DNA of 64,000 bases from Ilyonectria destructans (Eukaryota > Ascomycota > Sordariomycetes > Hypocreales > Nectriaceae): positions 3,720,001 to 3,784,000 of the forward strand of contig JAHEWK010000002.1 of assembly GCA_020740775.1 (NCBI GenBank), read 5' to 3'. This document shows positions 32,559-41,950 of this stretch, in pieces. Under the pieces are notes generated by a model that was not told the origin of the DNA, did not search any database, and worked only from the letters and a program-made list of their open reading frames with translations. Position numbers and translations under genes: made by a program. Positions within the stretch are counted from its first letter, which is position 1. Every line of letters starts with the position of its first letter.

Positions 32559-34274
32559 CTATTCCTTGCAACCACTTCGGCAGTGAGCCGACTCCTGGCC
32601 GACATCTTCCGTCTCCAGTCGACAGAAGCAAGACGCAGTAATAGGAACATCCGCCATGGCGACTGCTTTCGCCAACGCGCCCTCAACCTCCTTTGCGGCG
32701 TTGGTGCGGCCCAGCTTCCGCAGACACTCGTGAACTCCATGCAACGCCCAGACGTTGTTTTTATGCTGCAAGGCTCGGGAGAGAGTATCATTCATGCCCA
32801 AGTCGGCCATGTACGCCTCGAGCGCTTGCTCGACATGGCCCTGTTCCAGCGAGAGCGCACCATAGGCGTGTCGCGTGGGTTGCATCCACCCCCATGGCTC
32901 GTCGTATGGGAGATTGTCCTCGCGGTGCATCGCCTGGCGCAAGTGCTCATACGCCGCGTCGAAGTTGCCCCGTCGGTATTCGATTTCACCATCTAGCATC
33001 GCTTCTGCCACGCCGAGAATATCTTGGCACGTGTTGTTGAAGAGAGTACGCGACGCCTGGACTCGTGTCACGGCTTGTTTGAACAGAACCCGCTGATTAT
33101 CTGCCTCCTGGACTCTTCCCGTCGCAGCAAATGCAACACCCTTTGCGTAGTGCAGGATCGCCGTTGTCATCGAGTAAAGGTTCTGATCCTCTGGAAGGTC
33201 AAGGCCAATTATGTCCTCCCAGCGGCCGAATCGAATCGCCACGTGGGCGCGAAGGGTGAGGAACGCCTCGAGCCAGTCCGCCATAGGGGGTGATTCCACC
33301 TGCAAAAGACTCTTGGGGATGGAGGCCTCCACTTTCGCTACGGTTTCGATGGCCACCTTGTATTTGCCGGCAAACATGGCGGCGTAGACGCTGAAGTGAT
33401 AGTCGTGCGATCGATAGAGGGTGTAGAAGTTAAGAGGCCCTGCCCTGGACAGGAACTTATCATCGGCAACGCTTGCTTGGGCATTGGACTCGATAGCCTC
33501 CTGGTATCGCCCGCAAAGCACGTCGAGGTGGCTTGGCATGTGGTGCAAATGACCTCCGTCTGGAACAAGTCCACGGAGATGGTTAGCAACAGGGAGGGCA
33601 GACTCCGGAGAGGGCGACATCTCCATCAGATGGATGTACATGTGCAACAGCCCGGGATGCTGAAGAGCACCCTCCAAGGTGAGGGCACGATCGACGATTG
33701 CCTTAATCTCCAGCGTTCGCGCTCCTTCGGTGGGCTCTCCGGTTCGTAGATCCCACAGCTGCCACGGCGTCAAGTTCATGAGAGCGTCGACGTAGATGGT
33801 GATGACGTCCAAGTCGTCCACGAACGCCGCGTAGACTGTTCCCATGGCGTCGGCGAAGCCTTGGTTCCAGGCGCCGCAATTCGGAGCCGGCTGCTCTTGG
33901 GGGTACCGAAACTGGAGGGCCTTGATCAACGCCTGCTCGACGGGCGTGACGTGGGCCATGTTGGCGAGAGCGAGTTGAGCTGCTTTGTAGCCCCGACCGA
34001 CTGCCATTGCCAGGTCTGTGTCGTCAAAGAAACTCCATTGCTTGTTGTAGTTGGGGCCGACGGAATACGCCAGTCCCCAGTATGCCATGGCGCAGCTGGA
34101 GTCGGATTCGATGGCGCGCTCGAAGCAGACGACCGACTCTTCGTGATTGAAGGCATACGCCCAGACGAGGCCGCGGTCGAACCATGTTTGACTGACGTCG
34201 GTGGCCGCCGTGACTTGGCGATGGTATGTCCCCAGGTCGTATCCATAGTCGTCTTTTCCGAGTGTTTGCTGCAT
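32559..34274 (-). CDS. Tetratricopeptide-repeat protein (TTC38-like layout)
   Basis: Solenoid scaffold of 571 aa in one exon, predicted cytosolic; partner unknown. It opens MQQTLGKDDYGYDLGTYHRQ, then WFDRGLVWAYAFNHEESVVC FERA-type TPR helices. The signature LVPDGGHLHHMPSHLDVLCG is shared with a family of fungal and bacterial TPR proteins. Further helix pairs run to YMADLGM and VHECLRKLGR. The tail is Cys-rich (ASCFCRLE, then HCRSGC). The frame is open above 34274, but the first codon there is TTG; the ATG at 34274 is used. No enzyme motif is visible. It shares a downstream region with the ligase gene (convergent, 210 bp apart). Confidence 0.82.
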   Translation of the reverse strand: MQQTLGKDDYGYDLGTYHRQVTAATDVSQTWFDRGLVWAYAFNHEESVVCFERAIESDSSCAMAYWGLAYSVGPNYNKQWSFFDDTDLAMAVGRGYKAAQLALANMAHVTPVEQALIKALQFRYPQEQPAPNCGAWNQGFADAMGTVYAAFVDDLDVITIYVDALMNLTPWQLWDLRTGEPTEGARTLEIKAIVDRALTLEGALQHPGLLHMYIHLMEMSPSPESALPVANHLRGLVPDGGHLHHMPSHLDVLCGRYQEAIESNAQASVADDKFLSRAGPLNFYTLYRSHDYHFSVYAAMFAGKYKVAIETVAKVEASIPKSLLQVESPPMADWLEAFLTLRAHVAIRFGRWEDIIGLDLPEDQNLYSMTTAILHYAKGVAFAATGRVQEADNQRVLFKQAVTRVQASRTLFNNTCQDILGVAEAMLDGEIEYRRGNFDAAYEHLRQAMHREDNLPYDEPWGWMQPTRHAYGALSLEQGHVEQALEAYMADLGMNDTLSRALQHKNNVWALHGVHECLRKLGRTNAAKEVEGALAKAVAMADVPITASCFCRLETEDVGQESAHCRSGCKE

Positions 34275-34818
34275 CTTGAGGGTATTTGCAAGAGTTGCTT
34301 TGAAAGAGTCGCTTTGAAAGAGCAAGTATGCCAGCAGCGTCTTGAGCTTTATCTTCGTTCTCGTACTCTCGTGTTAGATGCGGATATGTGGAGCAGCGGG
34401 GATCTAGAAGCATGATGGATCCCGACACCATCGCAATGAAAGCCGAGGCACTCGACGATTGGACAGAATTAACTCCCCGAAATCTATCCACAACGCAACA
34501 CGAGGGGCCGGTCTCACGGAGATCTCGCATCGCACGAGAGTAGGAGATATCTTTGAGAGTTATTTGAAGTAGACAGACCTATAGATAGACACTACATAAA
34601 GACATACCTACAGAATCGGTCCGCAATGCTAAACTCCAGTGTAACTCACAATGCCAATGCTATCCAGAGACGCCTGACCCATGCTTTTGTCCGTTTTCCG
34701 GTTCCTTTTATTCTTTTCCAATTTTATTGGTAAATCCCAAACTCCTACCGTGGTATCGTTTTCCTTTTTACTTATGTTGACAATCCTTTTGTGTTGAGCC
34801 GCGCTCGAGGTTGAGAGT
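34275..34818. other. Intergenic, no gene seen
   Basis: Upstream region of the TPR gene and downstream region of the MFS transporter. AT-rich around 34690-34790 (ttttattcttttcc), fitting a 3' end. No coding signal. Confidence 0.45.
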
Positions 34819-36250
34819 CTAGAGAGCTGCCGCCCAGCTCTTCCATCCCAACATGCTTACCTTGGCCGCGCAAAATGCGACGATGGAGCCCACATACACC
34901 GTGCCGGTCATGACGATGAGGCCCCAGTACGATCCGCCGTTGACCTGTACCACGCTGCCACCGACGGGTATGCCAATCAAGCAGGCAAAGGACACCACAG
35001 TGTACGTAGTCGCATAGTAACGTCCGTACTCTTGCGTCTTGCAGAGCTTTCCAATGCAGACTGGGGCAATGGCAATGCTTGTCCCGCTCGCGAATCCGAA
35101 AAGCACGGCGAAGAAGATGACACCACCTGTGGTGTGACCCAGGGGCAACCAAATGCACAGCGTCGCCACAATGGAGACGAGGACGGCAAGAATGCTGACG
35201 TTGTATGGACCGATGACGTCGGCATAGTAACCAGGGAGGACTCGTCCGACAATTGACCCAGCGTTCAAGATAGGCAAGAGGTTGTAAGAGAAATCCTTTC
35301 CAAAGCCCTGGTGGAGCGCATACGTCGAGATGTAGCCAAGCGGGATGAAGAGGGAAAACTCGAGCAGGAAGATGCCAATGGTTGTGAAGAGGAACGGGAG
35401 GCTCCTAAAGATCCGAAAGTCCGGGTGCGCAGTGGCATTCTTGGCTGGAGGGAGGCGGGATCGGATGAGGCAGATGCCAATCAAGCTGCACAACAAGCAA
35501 ATGAGAGCGATGACGCGAGTTGCCCACGCATACCCGACCTTTCCAATCAACGAGCTCAGCATTAGGGGGTAGATGATGCCGCCTAGGCCGCCGGCGGTTG
35601 ATGCGATACCTGTGGCCAGGCCGCGGCGCGCTTTGAAGAAGTGGCCGACTGCAGCAATCGAGGGGGTAAAGAGGAGCGAGGAACCAAAGCCGCAGAGGAG
35701 TCCAAAGGCAATGATGAAGTGCCACAGTTCTGTAAATGATTAGCACGCGCGGCGAGGACATCCTTGTTGGGATATGTAGAGTAGACTTACGGGTGCAGAA
35801 ACTCATAAAGATCATGCCGCTGACAGTAAAGGCAGAGCCAGCAATGACGAGCCACTTGGGGCCATACTTGTCAAAGACCGGCCCGATATAGACGCCGCAG
35901 AAGAAAGCCAGGAAGGTGTAGATGGAGAAGACCCATCCAACCGTGCCTTCGCTATAGCCCTTGAGTTGATTGTCAAGAACGTAGGCCTGGAAGGTACCAA
36001 GAGTGTTCATTAGTCCCAGCGAAGCGAAGAGGGCGAACCACGAACCCGCGACCACAGACCACGCTTGGAAGCCGCCTTCGGGATAGGTTTCTTCGTAAGA
36101 TGCTGACGAGATTACAGTTGCACGTTTCTCGAGGTCAACGCCGGTTTGGCCGGGGCGAACCTCCGGAGTGATCTCGGCGGCGTTTTCGACATCGTTGAAG
36201 GATTCGTCGCCATCGTGAAGGGCGCGAGAGGTGACTTGGTGGCAATCCAT
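34819..36250 (-). CDS. MFS transporter, monocarboxylate-transporter (MCT) type
   Basis: Plasma-membrane carrier of 456 aa; probable substrates are monocarboxylates or related acids, by family only. Two exons, 36250-35791 and 35729-34819, join C|AA in frame. A cytosolic tail of about 60 residues leads to YPEGGFQAWSVVAGSW, the MCT signature before membrane segment 1. Then come GWVFSIYTFLAFFCGVYIGP, FDKYGPKWLV, the segment 4-5 region GLLCGFGSSLLFTP, and FFKARRGLATGIASTAGGLG. The second half includes GSIVGRVLPGYYADVIGP and GFASGTSIAIAPVCIGKL. About twelve hydrophobic spans are present. The protein ends WKSWAAAL. Close fungal relatives are often called Mch-like; yeast Mch proteins do not carry classical monocarboxylates, so the substrate is open. 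Confidence 0.92.
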
Positions 36251-37167
36251 TGCTGTTTCGTGCAGTTGCGTTCTGTCTTGACTCGTTTCTTCTCACAACT
36301 CTGGTCTTTGGTCGACTTTTCAACAGGTGCCCATACTAGAATTTCGGATTTTTTTACCCCAGTGTCGGAGGGGGGCGTTCCCCAGGGATCGGCTTAGATA
36401 TAGTGTGGTCGGGGTTCGGCGCCGTCCAAGGTCAACAAGGGCCCCGTTTTCGGAGGGCGCATTTAACGGGTCCGGCTATTACGAAGGCGTCGGAGCGTAA
36501 GGTAATGAAAACTCTTGATTTGCTGATTTGCTCGGCCCTCGCGTTTCCTCGCGCCTGGCTCCACCTGTTCGCGGATACTTGCGGGTATGAGGAGTTTGCG
36601 AGCTAGTGAGTTGCGCTGAGCTGAGAAGGGTAATGTTATGGCGCGACGGTTGGCGACTTCGCTGGGCTTCGATCCTGGTTGGTTTCGTATTCGATGCAGG
36701 GCGACGGTTGGGTGTGAGCAGCAAGGGGCTCTCTTGGTTGCTTGGTTGACATGTTCTAAGCAGCTCTCTTGCTCGAATTGATGTAACCAGCTCTCCTGTG
36801 AACTCGGCTCTCATTCGCTGCGGTCCGTCAATCCGACGTCGTCTCGGAGTCTCCTTCTCCATCCCTCAACCCACACCCATGACGCAAAATCTCCTTTTTT
36901 AATGGATCCCTTCCCCGGGTTCCATCAGCCGACGCCGCCAAAAGAGTCACATGGGCCACATGATATGTGATTCCCTGACGTTTTGGCTTGCCGTATGCAC
37001 GCCGCATGCTGCAATCACCGTGCTCGCTCATCTGCAGACGCCGAATCGGCTTAGACTTCGGACATCGACCTGCGCCTGCTGTCGGCTATGCATGATATGC
37101 AGTCCATCCACATCAATTGCAAATTGCATTGGAGATTGACGTCTTTGACTAACCTCAATTATTCATC
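36251..37167. other. Intergenic, no gene seen
   Basis: Promoter side of the MCT-type transporter and 3' flank of WBP11. Open frames (for example 36479-36862 minus) look random. No repeat stands out. Confidence 0.45.
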
Positions 37168-38044
37168 TCAACCCTCCTCGTCATCCACATCCTCCATTGT
37201 CACATTCCGCAAAGGGCGTCCATGGGCTGTCGTCGTTGCTGTTGTCGCCGTTGGTGCCTGACCGCTTGCGTCGCCGCTCTTGAGGTAGCCTTCCTTCTCC
37301 AACCTGTCTGCCTCCTCCGGCTCCATCAGCCCGCCCTGGCCCTGGCCCTTGTCCATCTTCAGCTTGACCGCTGTCGGCACAAACGCCGACACGGCTTCTT
37401 TCCTGAGATCTCGCACCACCGGCTTCGCCTCGTAGACCGTCTTGGCCTCGACAACTGGCGCTTCTCTCTTTGGTATATTACCCTCCTCCTCCTGCCTTGC
37501 TGCAATCTCTGCGTTCCTCCGTGCGCGTCGCTCTGAGTACCACTTGTCCAGCACCTCTTTCGGGATTGGGGGTGGCGTGTCTCGAGGCATTGGGATATTC
37601 TTGACATCCTCGGGGACATCGTCGTCGCTGGCAGTTGCCTCGTTGGAGCCTCTCCTCCTCTTTCCCAGCACACCAGACCTAGAGTCGTCGTCTCGGTTCC
37701 ATCCTCGACTAAATGACGGCGCCTTATCGCCTAGTGTGTCTCTCGCCTTCTTCACAGCCCGTAGTTCCTTTTCCAGGCCTTCTAGTGTCTGCTCCTCGTG
37801 GCGCGTGAGTTTGCCACCGCTCGTTGTGATCTTTTTGAGGTCGTCGATCTGCTTCTGCAGTCGCTCGGGGTTCTTTCGCGCCAGCTGCTCATTTCGACGT
37901 CCCTGTACTTCCGCTTTGCCTAAATTCGCGTGTTAGAGTCGCCAGGAGTGGCTTTGAAGAAGTCAACGCACCCTTTTTGATTGCTTTGGCCTTGTCGGCT
38001 TTGCGCTGGGCTTGAACGGGGTTGTAATTCCGTTCCTTTGGCAT
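37168..38044 (-). CDS. WBP11-family splicing factor
   Basis: Nuclear pre-mRNA splicing protein related to WW-domain-binding protein 11. Two exons, 38044-37972 and 37919-37168, give 274 aa. The invariant N-terminus reads MPKERNYNPVQAQRKADKAK, continuing AIKKGKAEVQGRRNEQLARKNPERLQKQIDDLK: the family's defining basic helix. A second helix (EEQTLEGLEKELRAVKKARD) follows, then an acidic spacer with an NLS-like GKRRRGS. A short proline patch (PRDTPPPIPKEVLDKWYSERR) corresponds to the PP-binding region of larger relatives, and the end is acidic. The intron donor is GTGCGT, weaker than the usual GTRNGT, and it splits a Gly codon. Animal WBP11 is about 640 aa; the fungal protein keeps the core and a shortened Pro-rich part. 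Confidence 0.87.
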
Positions 38045-39237
38045 CTTGGTCGGTGTTCTGGGTGACGCTTCTGCTTCGTGCAGTGGGTGTGGACAATCGA
38101 GGTATCTTTTTAAACCGGTGAATCGATTTATGAAGGGAGTGACGTGGTTGAAGGCGCGTGAAGTATTCGGTAGGGGAGAATGCAGTTTCCTTCTGTCAAT
38201 GGTAGATCGTGGGGCCGGCCAGAGCTTCCACCAAGAAGCTCGGAGCCTCAAATCCACGTGATGACTAAGCCAGTCGCCTCAGGAACAACACGTACCCTAG
38301 AGCAGCAACCTTTTAGAAATGTTTGTTTGAAGGTATTGAGTGCTCTTCCTGAGGTTCACCGTAAGATGTTTGCATTTAAAATCGATTATTTGCATTTTCT
38401 GGTATTAGTCTCCGTCTGCATGTATTGGAATTTGACAGAAATCGGTTTGAAATGGTGCTGCTCCAATTTTGTATCCACGTCATTGGATGTCCATGTAATC
38501 TTTATTCTTAGCCTACCTTCGCCAGTCGATGACCATGCGCTGAAATGATTCGCAAAGTTGAAGAGCATCTTTCAGTAAGCATTATGAGACCTTAGTGCCT
38601 GTAGCCTACCCATTCCTTATGATGGAACCAAAAAAAAAAGGAACAAGAAAGCAACTTAATTGACAAGAGGGAGAATTAAATACCCACGGTAATCTAAACA
38701 ATTTACTTTGCGTACTAAAAGCGATCTAATACTAAGCTGCAATTGACGTCTAAATACTTTTCTCGAATATGTGAAGACAAGGAACCTTATGATTTGCGTC
38801 TACAAACCATTCGACTCAAATATTGCTCTCCTCAAGTGCTTACTCCTCGATATAAACTGAACCGTTTCTTCCACGTCATCCAAACCTTTGTCCCGGTATC
38901 CTCGACTGTTTCTTGATTGTCCGTCAAGCGCCAACTCTCAGAACATCCACTACTCCGCCGGCTGTTGACATGGCACCAACAACTCCACCCCTGATAACAC
39001 AGCGGTAGTGGGTTTGGAATTCTAGCCGATCCTCCCGTTTGAAAGCTAGTTGTCATATGCTGTCCGCGGGGGGCTCGCCGTTGGTATTGCCCGGTCATGC
39101 ACTGCCGCCAACTGCTCCCCTTCTCAGAGCTTGTCTCCTCCTTCTCTCGGAAGTGGCCGCTGAAAATCTTGGTTGGCATTAACAAGCCATATACAAAAAC
39201 TCTCATTCTTTAAAACTCTATCCTCCTCCCTATCCCC
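38045..39237. other. Intergenic at the edge of a decayed island
   Basis: AT content rises here (about 38300-38830). An A-run of nine or ten lies near 38630. A 124-codon open frame on the minus strand (38832-39206) shows no family resemblance. No gene supported. Confidence 0.4.
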
Positions 39238-39522
39238 TCACTTCGACCATTCACAGGGCCTTGCGCTCTGAGAACCTTGATGATCTCTAAAGATTATTCT
39301 GCCCCAACTTCAAGCAGCTTGAAGACGTCTCTCATTACCGTCCGTCGAAGGTTCTCGTCAGCATTGCTTAGCCATAAACCATCAGCCGCTCTCATTCCCC
39401 AAAACCTACTCCGACTCATCCCCCATATCAGGGCCATTCGCAGGATTCTGTGCTCTAGGAGCCTTAATGATCTTCGCAAGTTCCTCCGCCTCAACTCAAG
39501 TAACTTGAAGACATCGTTCAAG
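39238..39522. repeat. Diverged tandem duplication, about 190-bp period
   Basis: Blocks at 39238-39335 and 39428-39522 share the order ccattc-cagg, tgcgctct/tgtgctct, gaaccttgatgatct/gagccttaatgatct, caact-caag and cttgaagac. On the minus strand the second block encodes an acidic peptide end (EAEELAKIIKAP, then ending ESE). The first block encodes a related but interrupted piece (SLEIIKVLRAQ). So the 3' end of an old gene was duplicated and then decayed. Confidence 0.72.
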
Positions 39523-40110
39523 TCGGTGTGAGACCTTGCACAGAAGAAATGAGCTATGTTTTGGAGATCATCGCGGGCAATATTCCATCCAGCACCTTCT
39601 GGCATTTCCTTAAACAGATCCTTGATATCATCAGTGCCCTCTCTCGTTTCCCCACCCTGGCCAAATCGAGCGCGAATTGTTGCCATTGATGTTTTGATCC
39701 CTTCAATTGCAATTTTCCGAACGGTACACACAGTCTCAAGCAAGAGCATGATGGAGCCCGGATGTCGTCCACGTTTGCAGTGACAGAGGGTGCAACCGAT
39801 ATGCCGTTTGGATAGCATCATCTCGCTCCAGTCCTTTCCTACAAAGGATGGCAACACCGGATATGAAAGCTCGATGCAGACACTGGCCAATCGTGATATC
39901 AGCAAGTGCCCCTTCGCGAAGACTTTGCTTCAGTTCTATGAAGAGATTTGCATTAATGAGTGCAGCGCCGACGCGACTTGAAAAAGCCGGCTAGAGGGCC
40001 TACTAAGTGTTAGTTATATTTAAATCGTCACTGAGCCTTCCATATCTTACATCGTAGGCATTTGCTGGCTCACTGATTTTGTCCCTATCGAATAAATCAT
40101 TATTGGTCAT
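39423..40110 (-). pseudogene. Degenerate gene of unknown family
   Basis: Coding-looking pieces on the minus strand do not form one clean frame. ATG at 40110 opens MTNNDLFDRDKISEPANAYD. A plausible intron follows (40050-39991, donor GTAAGA, CTAAC branch). Then comes ALINANLFIELKQSLREGAL and GQCLHRAFISGVAILCRKG, ending at TGA 39736. About the same place another frame takes over with KIAIEGIKTSMATIRARFG, EGTDDIKDLFKEMPEGAGW and DDLQNIAHFF. The end shifts frame again to EAEELAKII. This may be a real multi-exon gene whose introns I cannot place, but frameshift decay is simpler. No family recognised. Confidence 0.35.
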
Positions 40111-40732
40111 CTAGCCGCGCAAGATGTCGTGGGGCCGTGTTGACGACATCCACGATCTTTCCCTCGCGATTTGGGGTCTTCTCCTTGTCTAGGAAGTCTC
40201 GTGGTCTTCAATGTATTGCTTGCAGAGGGCCGTGGCATTCTTTTACCAATCAGTCTTTCGCTGGTTTGCCTGTGGAACCGATTCCCCGTAGCCCACTCGC
40301 GATAGTAAACAACTTGCTCTTCCATCCTCGCTGGAAGCAACAAAAGTCTGCAAGGGCCATGGTTTTCATGCAGATAAGGAGGTTCGTGTCCTCTTCTGAG
40401 AGTCGGCTAACAAGAACACGTGCATCTGCAAATGGAGGCAAGGTCGTGTGTTTCGTCGAGTCGAATACTAGCTTCTTCCCAATGGGCTTGGTCTTGCTCA
40501 TGGATGTGAATTCTTCAGACAGAAACTCGCCAACAACAACCACAGCCAGGTCTGCGATGTGCAGATTGGTGATGCCACACTCCAAAGCGCTCTTTTCCTT
40601 TCCTGATTGATTGTGATTATTGGGATGCACCTTGCTTTCGCCCGACTTGTCTTTGAGAAACCGAATGATCTTCATCTCCTGCCGTCCTTTATGGCCTGTC
40701 TCATAAGCCCACAACTTCCAGTTGTAGGCCAT
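40100..40732 (-). pseudogene. Interrupted reading frame with two TGA codons, family unknown
   Basis: From ATG 40732 (MAYNWKLWAYETG) a frame runs 160 codons with good protein-like composition (IADLAVVVVGEFLSEEF, KKLVFDSTKHTTLPPFADAR, LSEEDTNLLICMKTM). It meets TGA at about 40250, then a second TGA about 14 codons later. It stays open through DFLDKEKTPNREGKIVDVV to TAA at 40100. Both interruptions are TGA, as expected from C-to-T change at CGA codons. An intron removing both stops is possible (there is a GTAAAAG right after the first), but the acceptor would have to keep frame and none looks good. Confidence 0.35.
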
Positions 40733-41710
40733 GTCTTGAAAATCCTTAGGATTGTGGTAAGACTAAACCCGGGTGGCCCTTTGGGTCTGAAAGTGTACGA
40801 GGGAAGATTTGATAAGGAGAGATGACGAGAATAAGGGCGAGCGAGGAGTAGGCGAGCGAGAAGCAAGCGTCAACTGTTGGGAGCGTGGCTGGGGAAGGCT
40901 TGGGGAATTTTGCCTGAGTAGCAGGCAGGGGGTGGTTTCTCACCAGCATTACCAGATAACTCTGTGCGGTTGGTTGGTGGTGTTCCGGAGATCTCAAAGA
41001 GAGAAGAGGAATGAATCATACGGCATGGTTGGAGCGCGCGATAAATATATATTAAAAGAAGAAGGATGGGAAGTCTGTAAGCGAGGACGATGATTTACGT
41101 CACTATAACAATAGAGAATGCTCTGTGAATCACGCACGCGGGATTCAGGCACTGTAAGTACAAAGACAAAATGTAGGTGCACTTATTCTACCCAAGGTAT
41201 TTGCCCTAAAAACTGTCGAGGTATTTTTGAAACACCAAGTCCTCACCCAACAGCTTCACCTTCGCACTAGAATAAACGACGATCCGCGCCTAACATCTCC
41301 CTCACATCTCTACCTGGGTAATTCCTACCAAAGCGAATCATTAATAATCGGATTCCTAGGATCCTACGCTGGGTATCTAATTCTCAATCCCATCTCGGTG
41401 GTTTCGTCAGCACCTCTCAACAGTCGGTGTTCACCGATCGCCCGTGCCCAACATCTCCCTTGGACTCCCGTCTCACACCTCGATTTACCACGGCTCCTCC
41501 AGAGCCGAAGTGGATAAGAGAGCTCGGCTTCTCATCGCGAGCTGAGTATCGAGTCGCTTTGGCCAACTCAAGCATGACGAAGAAGAGGTATCTCGCTGTT
41601 GCAGGCGGAATCGCAAGCTAGCCTTAACAACCCTGGAACAAGTATAGGTGCTTGCGAGTAACATATGATCCTCGACTGACTTTATTATCTAGCAAAGTTT
41701 AACCACATAA

Positions 41711-41950
41711 AACGTACCAGATTCCACCCCGCCAAGCGAGAATGAAGGCAATGGGGATGATTCCCAGGCGGCTGATGGAGAGGGAGCTATTCCAGCTCAA
41801 TCAGATGACCAGTCTGACTTAGACGAGTCTGGACCCAATGATGATGAAGATGGAGAGGACGATGAGGATGATGATGTCGACAAGGATGACAAAGAGACAA
41901 CCTCTAAGGACACTGTAACAACCAGCTTATGGGAACGGTCAAGGACATAG
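41711..41950 (+). other. Acidic exon-like open segment without a start
   Basis: An 80-codon frame rich in Asp, Glu and Ser (SDDQSDLDESGPNDDEDGED and similar) ends at TAG 41948-41950. It has no ATG, and a stop lies just upstream. The sequence tttaac...accag before about 41721 looks like a branch site and acceptor, so this may be the last exon of a lost or unrecognised gene. A possible partner upstream is the frame reaching ALANSSMTKKR near 41580. Confidence 0.3.
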
